Below are positions 12,561-23,506 of a DNA stretch of 64,000 nucleotides, one piece after another. The notes beneath the pieces were generated by a model, which had not been told where the DNA came from, did not search any database, and worked only from the letters and a program-made list of their open reading frames with translations. The translations under genes and the position numbers were made by a program. This DNA comes from Timema cristinae (lineage: Eukaryota > Arthropoda > Insecta > Phasmatodea > Timematidae), in NCBI GenBank assembly GCA_039000515.1, contig JBCFYV010009882.1, positions 58,954,277 through 59,018,276 on the forward strand. Direction: 5' to 3'. The first letter of the stretch is position 1; the number at the start of each line of letters is the position of its first letter.

Positions 12561-13310
12561 ATTTCCCGGCTGTATTCTTTCCCCAATTTCCAATCTAATA
12601 ACTTTATTAAAATACTTATTTGGTGCTAAGCCATAGTTAAAGTCGTTAGGTAGTGTTATCCAAAGATAGTGAAAGTTCTAGGTATTTGTAGATTGCTAGT
12701 TTGTGTTAATTCAAGGTAAGTTATTGGGGTGTTCTCTGATGGTAATACAGGCTCTTTGTGGGACCACATACTGTGCTAGTTCAAGGTACAGGCGATTATT
12801 AAATGCTAGGTGGGGGTGATGAAGGACTTAGCTGTTTGTGGAGTGTACGTAGGTAGAATGCACACCAAAGTGATTTGTTTACCTATAGCTTATGTTAGTA
12901 AGTGGTTTAGGTGTTTCAGGACTAAGGAATATCTTGCTCAAATGCAGAATCTATGTGTGTATAGAGCTGTATCTTGTAATCATGAATATTGTAGAAAGAG
13001 CTTTTATAGGGCCTGCGTGTTTATGGAATACTATAAGGAGCTAATGCAGGGTCTAGATACTTGTGCAGGGCTATAATGAACTAGTGGAGGTCCTAAATGT
13101 GTGCTGAAGGATAGAAGGATCTAATGCAGGTTATATATGTTTGTGTTGTGATATAAAAAGTCATCCTATGCCCTGGGCTATTTTATAATACTAGCTGAAG
13201 CTATTACAATATTTAAACACATGTAGATGGTTAATTACTACTAAATGAAGATATTTCTGAAATTATCTAGTGCTAGTCTCTGCTAATATGCTATTTGTGT
13301 GATTATTCAG
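12561..13310. other. Intronic DNA before first visible cut exon
   Basis: No gene or named repeat was recognised. Short phrases such as gctagt/tgtgtta recur loosely between 12650 and 13300, suggesting old tandem duplication, but no unit could be defined. Confidence 0.4.
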
Positions 13311-13465
13311 GGAAAGACACAGGCATACCAGCGTTTGCCAGAGGAGACCCCGACAATATGACCGAAGAAAGAATCGCTCATATTCTCAGCGAGGCTAGTC
13401 AAATGATGAAAACGCAGGTGGAGGATAGCCGCAGTAACGACAGCAAATCTCCCAACCACGCACAG
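13311..13465 (+). CDS. ct: cut homeobox gene, exon following CUT domain 1
   Basis: This exon starts after a gattattcag acceptor and ends before a GTCAGC donor. It enters with two bases of a split codon and leaves in phase 0. The peptide contains MTEERIAHILSEASQMMK and the serine/asparagine stretch SNDSKSPNH, which in insect Cut proteins sits directly after the first CUT repeat (Drosophila Cut has a very similar MSEERIAHILSEAS segment). Cut is a sequence-specific nuclear transcription factor that sets cell identity in sensory organs, Malpighian tubules and other tissues. I found no CUT1 coding sequence between 1 and 13310, so that repeat and the start codon must be upstream of the window. Some insect Cut proteins have a few extra residues after this point. 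I looked for a microexon between here and 16378 and saw none, and direct splicing to 16378 is phase-compatible. Confidence 0.93.
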
Positions 13466-14369
13466 GTCAGCATTGGGTTTCAATCGGATAAGAATTAAGT
13501 AGCAATATTCTTTATTCACTTTTTGAATACACGGGTCCCTTAAGGGGATATACAATGGGTAGGAATAAAAACAATATTGATGTTGTAGACAGGGATGAAC
13601 TGGGCCGGTTTTATTTGGGCTGCCATAACCATTCAATCTAAAATAAAGCTAACAATTCAACTCTAAATAAACGTTTTTAATAAAATTTAATCAAAAGTTC
13701 CCATGAGTAAGTCTGAGGTGACCAGAATAGATCATTTGTGAAGATGTGGACAATGGAATTAAGTGTAAAATCGTCCTTTTTGTTGTTGTATGGAGTTTAT
13801 AAATAATTTCTTAAGACAAACGTAAAAGCATTTGTTTGGTGAATACTGACTGCTATTAGTTTTGTAACCTACACAAGTATTGGGTGCTTACAAGCCTAAA
13901 TATATAAAAACTCAAAACTAGTCTCCCAGATTTTGTTTAAGAATTCAGAAGCATTTTTGCTCATGTTGGAAGAAATTAAAGCTGAAGTTTTAAGTTAACT
14001 GAATAGCGACGTATTTATCGATAGTGTAGCTTAATTGGCATTGTAATTAAATTTACTAATAAAAACATATACATATTTCATATAACCACTTCAGCTTACA
14101 CTGAAACATAGCTCCAGTGGTATTTATGAATGAAAGTTAAGCGGCCGTCATATATGTAGTTCCGGCCCGCTTGTAACCTGACAATCTACCCCTGTGAGTG
14201 TATATTATATATTATAATATATATATATACATGTGAGTGGTAATTAGCTGATACGGACAGTACCACATTATTAGGTAGGTAAATATAAGTCGACACACAT
14301 TGTGCAAGTAATTCCGTCCTTCCCATACCTTTAGAAAAAAACGACATTAAAGTTCGAGAGGGCTAATGT

Positions 14370-14870
14370 GGTAACGCTCTGACTTGAATTTCAGTCAATG
14401 GCTCGCAATTTGACGTAGACACAAACTGCGAGTTCAGTATTGTGTAAGTAGCAATGAACTACACGCCCAGGATACTGGATATGGCAATAGTCATGGGACA
14501 GACGAGCCGGACCTATGACGCTGCTGTACGCCAATCGCTTCCCTGACAGACATCCTCCAAGTGTGACTGTGTTTCTCCGTTTGAAATAGCGTTCTAGGGA
14601 AACAGGTCAAATGGGTCCAGCCCTATGAGTGGATGCAAGATGGCCAAGCAACATACGAGCAGCATGTGTTGAAGATGCTGTTCAACAGCAACCAGCGCGC
14701 AGCTCCCGGGACGTAGCCAAGTATATGGACATGTAACAGTGGTCAGTTCTGCAAGTGTTTCGTGATTAGGACTACCACCCATACTATTATGCAGCAACGC
14801 AGTCACGCTCGGGGGACGCTTGTTAACATTAAGAACGCGTTTACTGAAGTTTGTCATAAAAGTAAATAGT
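14370..14870 (+). pseudogene. Decayed insect repeat gene with helix-turn-helix-like domains
   Basis: In several plus-strand frames the sequence resembles proteins multicopy in insect genomes that begin with a short DUF4817-like domain and continue into a helix-turn-helix. Visible pieces are LDMAIVMGQTSRTYDAA, then YANRFPDRHPPSVTVFLRL (about 14520-14580), then QQQPARSSRDVAKYMDM (about 14690-14740) and DYHPYY. Frames change at least twice and stops are present. Such genes usually travel with transposons. The assignment rests on motif resemblance only. Confidence 0.5.
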
Positions 14871-16377
14871 TAAAATAAGCTCGTTCTTTCCATGAAATGC
14901 GTTACACATAACAAATTTAATTTTTAGTTAGCATAAAACACAAGGTGGCAGTGGAGGAAAAAGTTAGTGATACGACAAAAAAATTTGTCTGTTCCACCTA
15001 CGAGATTGTCATAACCAAAAAATGCATTTTTCCAAGATTCGAGTGACCTGTACTATTTGTCCCTGATTAAATATACGTAGGCCTAGTCGTAAGTTTTCAG
15101 TTCGGAACACCTTGGAAGTGGGAAAATATCGGTTTAAACTTACGGCCCTGAACAAAGCGTTATTCTTGCTCTTTATATACTCATCCTGTGTACTTTGAAG
15201 CACAATTAGATTGAAATATTGGTTTTTCACACTACACCAATTTATGTAAGGTGATTTTAAACAATTATTATTTTCATGAAATTTTAGTCAGTTTTTTTAT
15301 GGGATTAATTTAATGGCTCAATACCACTCAAAGATAAATAATTTAAAATATTTCCTTTCAAGAGTAAACTTATGTGGAAAATTTTCTCTTTCGAAAAATT
15401 TGATCGATAAATATGTTATTAGAAACACCCACCTTTTAATAAATCTATTTACAAGTTTGTTATACGGTTTCATACATAAATTGATTATAGAGAGTTTGAC
15501 ATTGAACTTTATAATTATTCAATATATTGATTGAGTTGAGACTTGGTAAAGACCAAACAATCAAAGACGTAGAAAGCTCATTTTTCTAGGGGGCAGGTGG
15601 AAGAAGTCCACTAGAAAATTTTGCCATACCAACCTTTAGCCAATAAATTATTTTATATGTATAAATAGACTCCCACAAGGGGGGTCCATCATATTCCAGG
15701 GAAGGTCTGGAATCCACACCCCCCCAAATAGCTCCTTCTACGCCCATACAAACAATCATGTTTTAACCCTACCCACTATATTCATTAAAGCTTTATTTCA
15801 AAGACTAATGAATTTTAAATTCTAGTGGGTACCTAGATAAGTATTATAGGGAAATAACATTTTTTGAGTCTTAAAATTTTAAATTAACTTAGCAAAGTTT
15901 GCTTTAATTAACTTAAATTTCTACAAGTCATCTATTAAAAAATATGTTAATAATAATTATATCTCAAGATATCTTTGTACTCAATCTTTACCAATCGTCT
16001 GTACATAACTAAAATTACAGAGATGAGCTTGAAACATATTCACAGTTCTATTTTATTTGGATAATATTTAAAACTACTTTATTAGAATAAGTGTATGATT
16101 TATATTCATAAATATAAGAACTATACAATTATATACAATTAAAGAAATTTTTGGTTACGGGTTTTATTTTAAAACCTTCAAGTAAAATTTTTCTGTCATT
16201 TTTTTAAAAACTTTTTTACTTGTATTAAATGACACAAATTTGAAATTCATCGTTCTGATCTGGATAAAAAAAAGCACTTTAGCCTACCCTACCTCCTAGC
16301 TGATAGGTTTGAGGTGTGAAATGCCATTCTTCATTTGTTTTCCATTATATTAACCAGTCTTTCCCTCTCTCTTTAAG
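14871..16377. other. cut intron, AT-rich, no gene seen
   Basis: No coding motif or RNA gene. About 15580-15740 is less AT-rich, with runs of G and C (ggggggtcc, ccacaccccccc) that may mark an unrecognised transposon end. Short ORFs here look like chance. Confidence 0.5.
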
Positions 16378-16526
16378 GATGGATCTCAAAACCGTCGATT
16401 GAAGAAGTATGAGAATGATGACATCCCTCAAGAAAAGGTGGTTCGAATTTACCAAGAAGAACTTGCTAAGCTGATGGGTCGGAGAATGGAAGACTCGATA
16501 AGAGGGCCACGTGAACACTTTCCTAG
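16378..16526 (+). CDS. ct: cut exon with KKYENDDIPQEKV block
   Basis: The acceptor is a pyrimidine-rich ctctctttaag and the donor is ag|GTATTT. The exon starts in phase 0 and leaves two bases (AG) that combine with T of the next exon to give serine. The product includes RRLKKYENDDIPQEKVVRI and EELAKLMGRR. This is a basic-acidic linker block conserved in insect Cut/CUX proteins between CUT1 and CUT2. It has no enzymatic motif. Its conservation suggests a protein-interaction or regulatory linker role, which is inference. There are no internal stops. Confidence 0.93.
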
Positions 16527-17054
16527 GTATTTATATTTTCGATTTACAAATTAATATTTCATAAACTAGTATAGTATCCATTCGAGGTCCATCTTTATTG
16601 ATAATATCACAAACATTTAAAAATAATGTTGATGAATATTTAAATAATTTTTTTACAACACTTATCCAGGTAAATTCTCCAAAAACCTTAAACAACTTTT
16701 TTGAATGTTACATATTTTGGCATTGTCTTTAATGTTAAATTTCAATCTACAGTTCTAATTCCAATAATAAACTATTAGACAAAAATTATCATTAATCTGA
16801 GTAAATATGATACTTTTAGGTAAAATATTTATGATATTATAGTTAATGTTGATTGTTAACTTATTTGTACATCATAGTTATATTTACTGCAAGGTACTAT
16901 TTTGGGAATCATATACAATTTTATTGCTAGTTGAATGTAGTTTGTTCCTGTACCGTAAACATTATCCTTGTATCATTGTTAGCATGTTAAAATCAATCAT
17001 TGATTTCTTGAGCATTAAATCGACGCTATTGTGATATAGCTAACACCATGTAAG

Positions 17055-18525
17055 CAGTGTCGTGCGGTAGATTTTCTCAATATGATGTAAGTCTTCGAAA
17101 TGCCGCCCCTCAAATGTTTTTTTCCTTAAAGTAACCTTTGATTGTGATTTTTTTTTAAACTGCACAAAATGTATGAATACTATTTTTATTTTGAAAATAT
17201 AAACTACTTTAAAATAATGATATCAACTATCAACTACAACAATCTAATACAATTTTACCCTTCTAACTTTAACTTTGGCAAATTCGTTAATTAGGAATGT
17301 GTAGTCTAGAGTGGCACCCAATGCAGATTCAATAGAAAATAATGACAGATTTCTTTATTTTGTTTGACTTATTGAATTTCTTAAGTAATGTTTTATTAAT
17401 TTTAATTTGGAAAAACTTCTTTCCCCACTAGCTACAGAGACAGGTAGTGTTAATAAAATTCTCAGAGATACAACAGTCCTTCCCAAAGATGCAACCGGGT
17501 GAGGAGGGGAGGGGGAGAGTCATTGAAAATTATTAAATATGATTATGCTTATCATGATATTAAAATAGGGTAGGCAAAATAACGAAAGAAATGAGTTGCA
17601 AAGTTAGTAAGATTTGTAGGTAACAGGACATAATAAATAGATAACGAATATCTTTCAAATTGACAGCTAGCAGTCGTTTTGACATATGCCTTTCTTTAAC
17701 TTGTTATTGTATTGTCAACACTTCAACATATATGAATTTGGTAAAAATAGTGCAATAAATAATGAACACAAAAGTAGGCAAATGCAAATATTTTCTAAGC
17801 AACTCTCCCTCTATCACACACAGAACGCAAAAGTATCCCAATATTACCTAAATAACTCTCTTATCTATCACACACAGATACACGTTCCGAACCTGAGATA
17901 TACCCAGTCCATGCAAATGCTACTTTTAAATTCGAGTACCTATTGTCATAACATAATCATTATCAATGATAATAAGTAACTAAAATTGCTGCAAAAAAAC
18001 AATAATTTTCTTACCTGATCTACTTTTTAAACACAAAAACTGAATTAGTTTAAATGCAAAAATATTATAATGATACAGAAATATTATATATCTGATTTAC
18101 TGATTTAAACACAGCACACCCACTTGCCACTTTTCGAGAAAAACTAACATTAAAATCAAATATTTTCAATAATAACTATCAACACGTAATACGTGCAATT
18201 GTCTTTTGTGATAATTGCCGCCTCAGCTTTTAGGAGCGGCCGCGCAGTATATTACTAACAAAATAATAGCTTTGCACTGTCAGATCAAAAGTCTTTCTGC
18301 AAGCGCTCACCAAAGATGCACCTGCACCAGAAACTGAAATCAAAGGTTACTGAAAGCGCTTAGGCAGAGGCATGCGATAAATCATTTACATCACTATCGA
18401 AATAACATAGACCAATATAGAAAAGTGTTGTGTAAAGATTTTTAATTATTGAATGGTTCTTTGATCTCGCTGCTTATGCCGCCTGATGCATCTGCTGCTC
18501 TGTATCATAGCACGGCACGGCCCTG
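17055..18525. mobile_element. hAT-like non-autonomous element in cut intron
   Basis: The left end reads CAGTGTCGTGCGG. The right end, reverse-complemented, reads CAGGGCCGTGCCG. These are imperfect inverted repeats of hAT style. The flanking 8-mers are catgtaag on the left and cgtgtatg on the right, a 6 of 8 match consistent with an aged 8-bp target duplication. No transposase motif was recognised inside. It lies in the intron between cut exons 16378-16526 and 18664-19052, ending about 140 bases before the latter. Confidence 0.5.
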
Positions 18526-18663
18526 CGTGTATGAACTATACATTTTGTGTAGTGAAATATTGTTGTGTAATAATAAATAAATTCTAACTTGCTCTCATTG
18601 CTCTAATTTCAGGACAGCTTGTTATTTTGGCTCATGTAGTCTTCTGTTTCCTCATTTTTTCAG

Positions 18664-19052
18664 TGGTGCTGGAGGAGCCCAAATGGATAGAACTCAGGAA
18701 GAAATTAGGATGGCTCTTGATGCTTATCACAGAGAACTGGCAAAATTAAACACAGTTCCAAACTGTCCAAATGTTGGTAGTCCTGGTGGCATCCCTGTTT
18801 TACCTGGGCTTCTTGCATTGCAGCAACAAGCTTTAAATCAGCAACAACAACATTCACAAATTAATGGTGTAGCACAAGATTTATCATTACCTAAAGAACG
18901 GAAAGAATTATCTGGAAAGATACATAATGGAGGTTGTAATGAATTGGAAGGAGATGTAAAGAAAGACAATATTGCAGCAATGGAATCGGTAGCTGATGTT
19001 TTAAGGCATGCTGGCAGTGCCTTTTCACTTGTTAGGCCGAAAACAGAACCAG
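18664..19052 (+). CDS. ct: cut exon, linker before CUT2 (Gln-rich)
   Basis: The acceptor is ctcattttttcag and the donor is CCAG|GTATTT, leaving one base that completes glycine with the next exon. The peptide begins GAGGAQMDRTQEEI. It contains the motif AYHRELAKL, a glutamine-rich patch (ALQQQALNQQQQ) and the segment AQDLSLPKER. The AQDLSL motif also occurs at this place in Drosophila Cut. The rest is low-complexity linker. The exon lies just downstream of a hAT-like insertion (17055-18525) and just upstream of a foldback element (19160-19869), both in introns. Confidence 0.94.
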
Positions 19053-19159
19053 GTATTTAGAGGTGTCTTTTCATCAAAATTTTTATGTGATCCACTGAAG
19101 TTGTGTGCATATAAAGTTTAGAGAATAAACTTTCAAACTAATACACTTTATAGATACTG

Positions 19160-19869
19160 GGTGAGGCATTTAATTTCAGACACCAGAATGTCTCAAATAC
19201 GAAGCATTTTAGAAAAAAATAGTTTCAAACAAACATTCTTTTGTTTTTGAGGGAGAATGACAACAGCCGAATTTATTTATAATTTGGTGGATGTCTTCAA
19301 GGTTATTTCAAGGTTAACTAAGATTTTTAAATGCAAACTATAATTTTGTGATTGCATTTTATTTTTAAAAAAAATTAAAACTTTTTTTTTATTTGACATC
19401 AATTATTGAAGACATTTTAACTTTCTTATAACAATTTTTATTCAAGAACTATTTATTATATTATGTTATTCTTTATAACAATAAATGGAATATTATTTAT
19501 AAAGTTATTTTAAAAAATGTTCAAAATGATGACCATTAACATCAATACAGTTTTAATGTAGTAAAAAGTTTTTGAATAAAAATTGTTATAAAATATACAA
19601 GTTAAGATATCTTCAAATATTGATGTGGGATAAAAAGTTTCAGAAAAAAAGTTTGTGTTTTTTGTTTTGTATTTTTTAGAATAAAATTCTGTTATGAAAA
19701 TTATTAGTTTCCATTAAAAAAACAAGTTGAGCATGAAATAACCTTTTAAATGTCCACCAAACTAAAAATAAATAGTGCTGTTCTTTCTCCCTCTCAAAAA
19801 CAAAAAAACAATTGTTTGAAACAATTTTATCTAAGATGCTTCGTTTTAAGGATATTCTGTTGCCTCACC
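19160..19869. mobile_element. Foldback (long inverted repeat) element in cut intron
   Basis: The sequence from 19160 (GGTGAGGCA) matches the reverse complement of the sequence ending at 19869 (TGCCTCACC). The match extends inward with modest divergence almost to the centre. Paired landmarks include gaagcattttag with ctaagatgcttc, tttttgagggagaatg with the complement near 19785-19800, atttggtggatgtc with the complement near 19750, and ataacaatttttattcaa with its complement near 19575. Each arm is about 350 bases. No ORF is present and no target duplication is obvious. It would form a very long hairpin in the cut pre-mRNA. Confidence 0.8.
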
Positions 19870-20124
19870 TGGTTTAAGTACCTATGAATCTACACTTAAT
19901 TTAGTGCTTGTGATGCATGTTTAAAACACCATTATTATTATACTCTTATTTAGTTATTTTATGTTTGTTATTTCACACACTTATCATCAAACAGCTTATA
20001 ACGTTGTCCCTTAAGAGTAATTAGTTACATTACATGAAATGAACACTCTGGGATTTGTGTATATGTCTTGTCAGCTGCAAACTTAGGATCATTTTTATAA
20101 GGCGTTTTCTAGTGGCAAATAAGA

Positions 20125-20315
20125 CTCTTTATATATACATATAAAATATGTGTATGTATAAAGCGTTGTTTAGTGGCCACATACATACATATGTATATAC
20201 ATATATACACACATATATACATATGTATATAAACACACATATACACACATAGGATATGTATATATAGACATTTACACATATACATATGCACACACACACA
20301 CACACACACACACAC
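20125..20315. repeat. Compound TA/CA microsatellite
   Basis: Alternating tatacata, cacacata and pure (CA)n tracts, in a cut intron. ORFs predicted here encode only Cys/Val/Tyr/Ile repeats and are artefacts. Confidence 0.9.
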
Positions 20316-20319
20316 TTTG

Positions 20320-21457
20320 TAGTGTAGTTATACAAAAAATGGGTTTTAGAGGGGCCTGGAGACCCTCCCCTTTCAAATGTCTTGAAAGTATTTACAGTTG
20401 TACCCATCTGTATCTTTTGTTAATAAAACTCTTCTATAAGCTATTTTGAGTGTCCTTAACCATAAACATTTTTAAATTTGAAAGTTACTAGAAGCTATTT
20501 ATTAGAGTCTTTACCTAGAATGAGATAACTATTATAGAAATTATTTGAAGTGGTCTTACCCCAGCAAATTTTTGAAAATTGGGAGAGGCTAGAAGCTATT
20601 TGGAGTGTTCTCACATAGAAATTTTTTGAAACTTAAATGTCTCTTGAAGATATTTAGAACAGGCCTCATTTAGAAAATTCTGAATAATTGGATGCTCTCA
20701 AAAGTTATAGTGAATTATCTTCCTCTGGAAATTTTAGTGATTGGATGCCTCTTAGAATATACATAGAGTGCTCTTCTCTCAACAAATTTTTGAAAATTGA
20801 GTGCCTTTAGAAGTTATTTTGTATTTGATACAAAGCCATATTTCAAATTCATTGTTGAGAATATCAGAGTGAGTGAGATAATCTGAAGGGAGTAAATATT
20901 ATTCCAGGGGAGGAAGGAGTTTACCCCAGTCAGGGTTGGACAAGTTATTTCCAAAGGGATATGCCCTCCCCCCTCCTACCCTGTTTCTACAGCAATGCTT
21001 GACTTAAGTTTGTACATCCTTTTTAACATTCTTGTCCCTTATCATAAATAAATAAAAGCAATGTACAAAATAATTAATACGTAAATTAAATGAGCACTGG
21101 AAGGCAGTTATGCACATGATGAAGTATTTAAATTGAACTTGATTTACTACCAGACTCTTTGTGTGCCAAATTTAGTTTCAGTACAAAAATAACACACTCC
21201 GTGAAACTTTCAAACAATTTGAAAAGAAGGACAAGATTGAACCAATGATATATTTGTGTCAAATGCCGTAAGCCATAGAAAGCTTAATTTCGTGGACTGA
21301 GCTTGCACTGTTCTTTGGTACGGATAAGATTATTTGATTGCTTATCATTAATATTTAGTTCTTTTTTTTCCATTTCCTACATTTTTTTTTAACTTGTGAA
21401 TCTGAATTTCTGGCTCCTGTATATCCTGGGCTCGGCACCATGGTACCTTGTGGCGGG

Positions 21458-21460
<3 letters not shown>
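20320..21460. other. cut intron, AT-rich, no gene seen
   Basis: Between 20440 and 20830 a loose motif recurs several times (aatttttgaaaattg with gaagctatttngagtg), suggesting a decayed tandem array with a period of about 60-70 bases. No coding motif was seen. Confidence 0.4.

Positions 21461-21547
<87 letters not shown>
21461..21547. repeat. (GT)n microsatellite
   Basis: An 87-base uninterrupted GT dinucleotide tract about 290 bases before cut exon 21836-22119. The His/Thr and Cys/Val repeat ORFs over it are artefacts. Confidence 0.97.
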
Positions 21548-21549
<2 letters not shown>

Positions 21550-21835
21550 ATACACATAATACTCTACAAGGTGTATATCCATTGATGTGTGCTGATCAAT
21601 ATGCGAATAAGATTTATTTTTAATCTACTATGGTTTGGATTGTTTGCTTTGATTGTGTTTACATTTAATATATTTATAAAAAAAATTCCTATAAAATAGA
21701 GCAAAACTTGATTAAATCACCTTATTTTCATCTTAACAATATTTTTATATTTCTATTGATATAGTGGTAATACATTAAAACAAATAAATATGATTAGAAG
21801 AAGGAATCTTAAAATACCCAATTCTACGTTTACAG

Positions 21836-22119
21836 GTGTAGGACACCAACCTCAGACCTCAACTGGAAGCAGCGCTAGTAGTCCTTTGAGTAACTCAATT
21901 CTCCCTCCAGCAATGGCTCCTGGAGAGGATTTTGTTGGTTCAGCTACAGCTAGTCCATTGCAACGCATGGCTTCCATAACAAACTCTCTTATTTCTCAAC
22001 CAAGCACACCAACACACCACAGCCCATCACAAAGACCACTAAAAGCTGTTCTTCCACCAATTACTCAGCAGCAGTTTGATATGTTCAACAATCTCAATAC
22101 TGAAGATATTGTTAAAAAG
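21836..22119 (+). CDS. ct: cut exon, start of CUT domain 2
   Basis: The acceptor is cgtttacag and the donor is AAAAAG|GTATAG. The first two bases complete a glycine codon from exon 18664-19052, and the exon ends in phase 0. It encodes the conserved linker ASPLSNSILPPAM, SPLQRMASITNSLISQP and KAVLPPITQQQFDMF. It ends with NTEDIVKK, the first helix of CUT domain 2. CUT domains are compact helical DNA-binding modules that cooperate with the homeodomain. The reading frame is also open upstream into the intron, so the methionine at 21790 is not a real start. Confidence 0.96.
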
Positions 22120-22480
22120 GTATAGTCACATTCATTTCTTAGCTGAAATTAAACAATTGTTATATAATGAAAAACATCGACTAATTCACAACCTTGAAAA
22201 AAAGTTTATGTAACTAAGTAAAGGTGATACATTAGGTGATTTAGGAAAACAATATTTTTAAAATGGTAGAATTTACTTCATTAACTTCTCATTATTAAAA
22301 CTTGCACAACCTTCAAGGAAAAATGAATAAATACTAGTCAGTTTCACAACTTGGAAGCGATTAAGAAAATATTTTTATATTTCACCACTATTTTTTTTAA
22401 TTCACAGAAATAGCTACACGTAGTCCGTAGAGTATATTCTTGTATGGAAATAAAGAAGCTGCTTGATTTGTATGCGACAG

Positions 22481-22739
22481 GTGAAGGAGTCACTGAGTCA
22501 GTATTCTATCAGCCAGCGGTTGTTTGGTGAATCAGTGTTGGGATTGTCTCAGGGAAGCGTGTCGGATCTCTTGGCCAGACCTAAGCCCTGGCACATGCTC
22601 ACACAGAAAGGAAGAGAGCCTTTTATTCGAATGAAAATGTTTTTGGAGGATGATAACGCGGTTCATAAATTGGTGGCGAGCCAGTACAAGATTGCTCCAG
22701 AAAAACTGATGAGGACTGGAAGCTATGCAGGTGGACCAT
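22481..22739 (+). CDS. ct: cut exon, body of CUT domain 2
   Basis: The acceptor is tatgcgacag. The donor chosen is CCAT|GTGAGT at 22740, a full consensus preferred over a GT at 22731 because it keeps phase with the next exon. The exon encodes the core of the second CUT repeat: [30 protein letters not shown], then [15 protein letters not shown]. After the domain comes [20 protein letters not shown], which is also found after CUT2 in Drosophila Cut. It is uninterrupted and nearly identical to other insects over the domain. Confidence 0.97.
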
Positions 22740-23030
22740 GTGAGTTGAATTTTTGCTTGAAATATCTAATCAATTTTAATTAAAATGTAAAATGTTTTGT
22801 TTTAAATTCATAGCTCAAATATGATCAGTCTTTATAAATATGACTAGCTTTGATATTTTAAAACATAATTTACACTACATCTATCAATGAAATTAAAAAT
22901 TCAAATTAAAAATTAATTGAATATATTTCATGAATAAACATTTGAATAAAAACTGTGTTAAGTTAGCATGAAATTACTGAACTATTTGTTTAGATGAGTC
23001 ATACTGTAAAAATAAAAATCTTTCTTACAG

Positions 23031-23506
23031 CATGTCCACCTCTAAGCAAACCATTACCACCAACATTGAAGCTACCAGCACCGGACATGATCTCAAATAA
23101 AAGCTTAATAAATGAAAACCAAAGTTCAATTTTACCACCCTCCTTACAAATGATGCAACCTCATTTGCAGCAATCCACAAATCTTCCTCAACCTCCCCCT
23201 CCCCCTCTGCTTGTAACACCTTCAGGACTTCATGGAATTGTAAGTTTAGCAACAGGTCCTCTGTCTGAACCAAAGAAATCTTCACAGCAAAATGCTCCAC
23301 ATCACAACATGCATGGTCATCACCATTCTCATCAGCATCACCAACAACCACCACAGCAGGGTCAATCATCTTCAGCTCTTCGAGCATTCCAGCAGCATAT
23401 GACCCCAAGTGTGTATGAAATGGCTGCCCTTACACAAGATCTGGACACACAAACCATCACGACAAAAATTAAAGAAGCACTCCTTGCAAACAATATTGGT
23501 CAGAAG
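23031..23506 (+). CDS. ct: cut exon, linker and start of CUT domain 3
   Basis: The acceptor is tttcttacag and the donor is CAGAAG|GTAAGA. The first two bases complete a serine codon and the exon ends in phase 0. The front is a proline-rich linker (PLSKPLPPTLKLPAPD) with a His-rich patch (HGHHHSHQHHQQPPQQ). The end carries VYEMAALTQDLDTQ and KIKEALLANNIGQK, the first helices of CUT domain 3. CUT2 and CUT3 are interrupted by introns at different points. CUT2 is split after NTEDIVKK and CUT3 only after NIGQK. Confidence 0.96.

Noticed and set aside
1..13310. CUT domain 1 exon of cut
   Set aside because: Searched by eye for the CUT core (LGLSQG, KGRE) on the plus strand and found none. It must lie upstream.
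20109..20407. Cys/Val/Tyr-rich ORFs
   Set aside because: Artefact of the TA/CA compound microsatellite.
21348..21623. ORFs of poly-His/Thr and poly-Cys/Val on both strands
   Set aside because: Translation of the (GT)n microsatellite in all frames, with no flanking coding signal.
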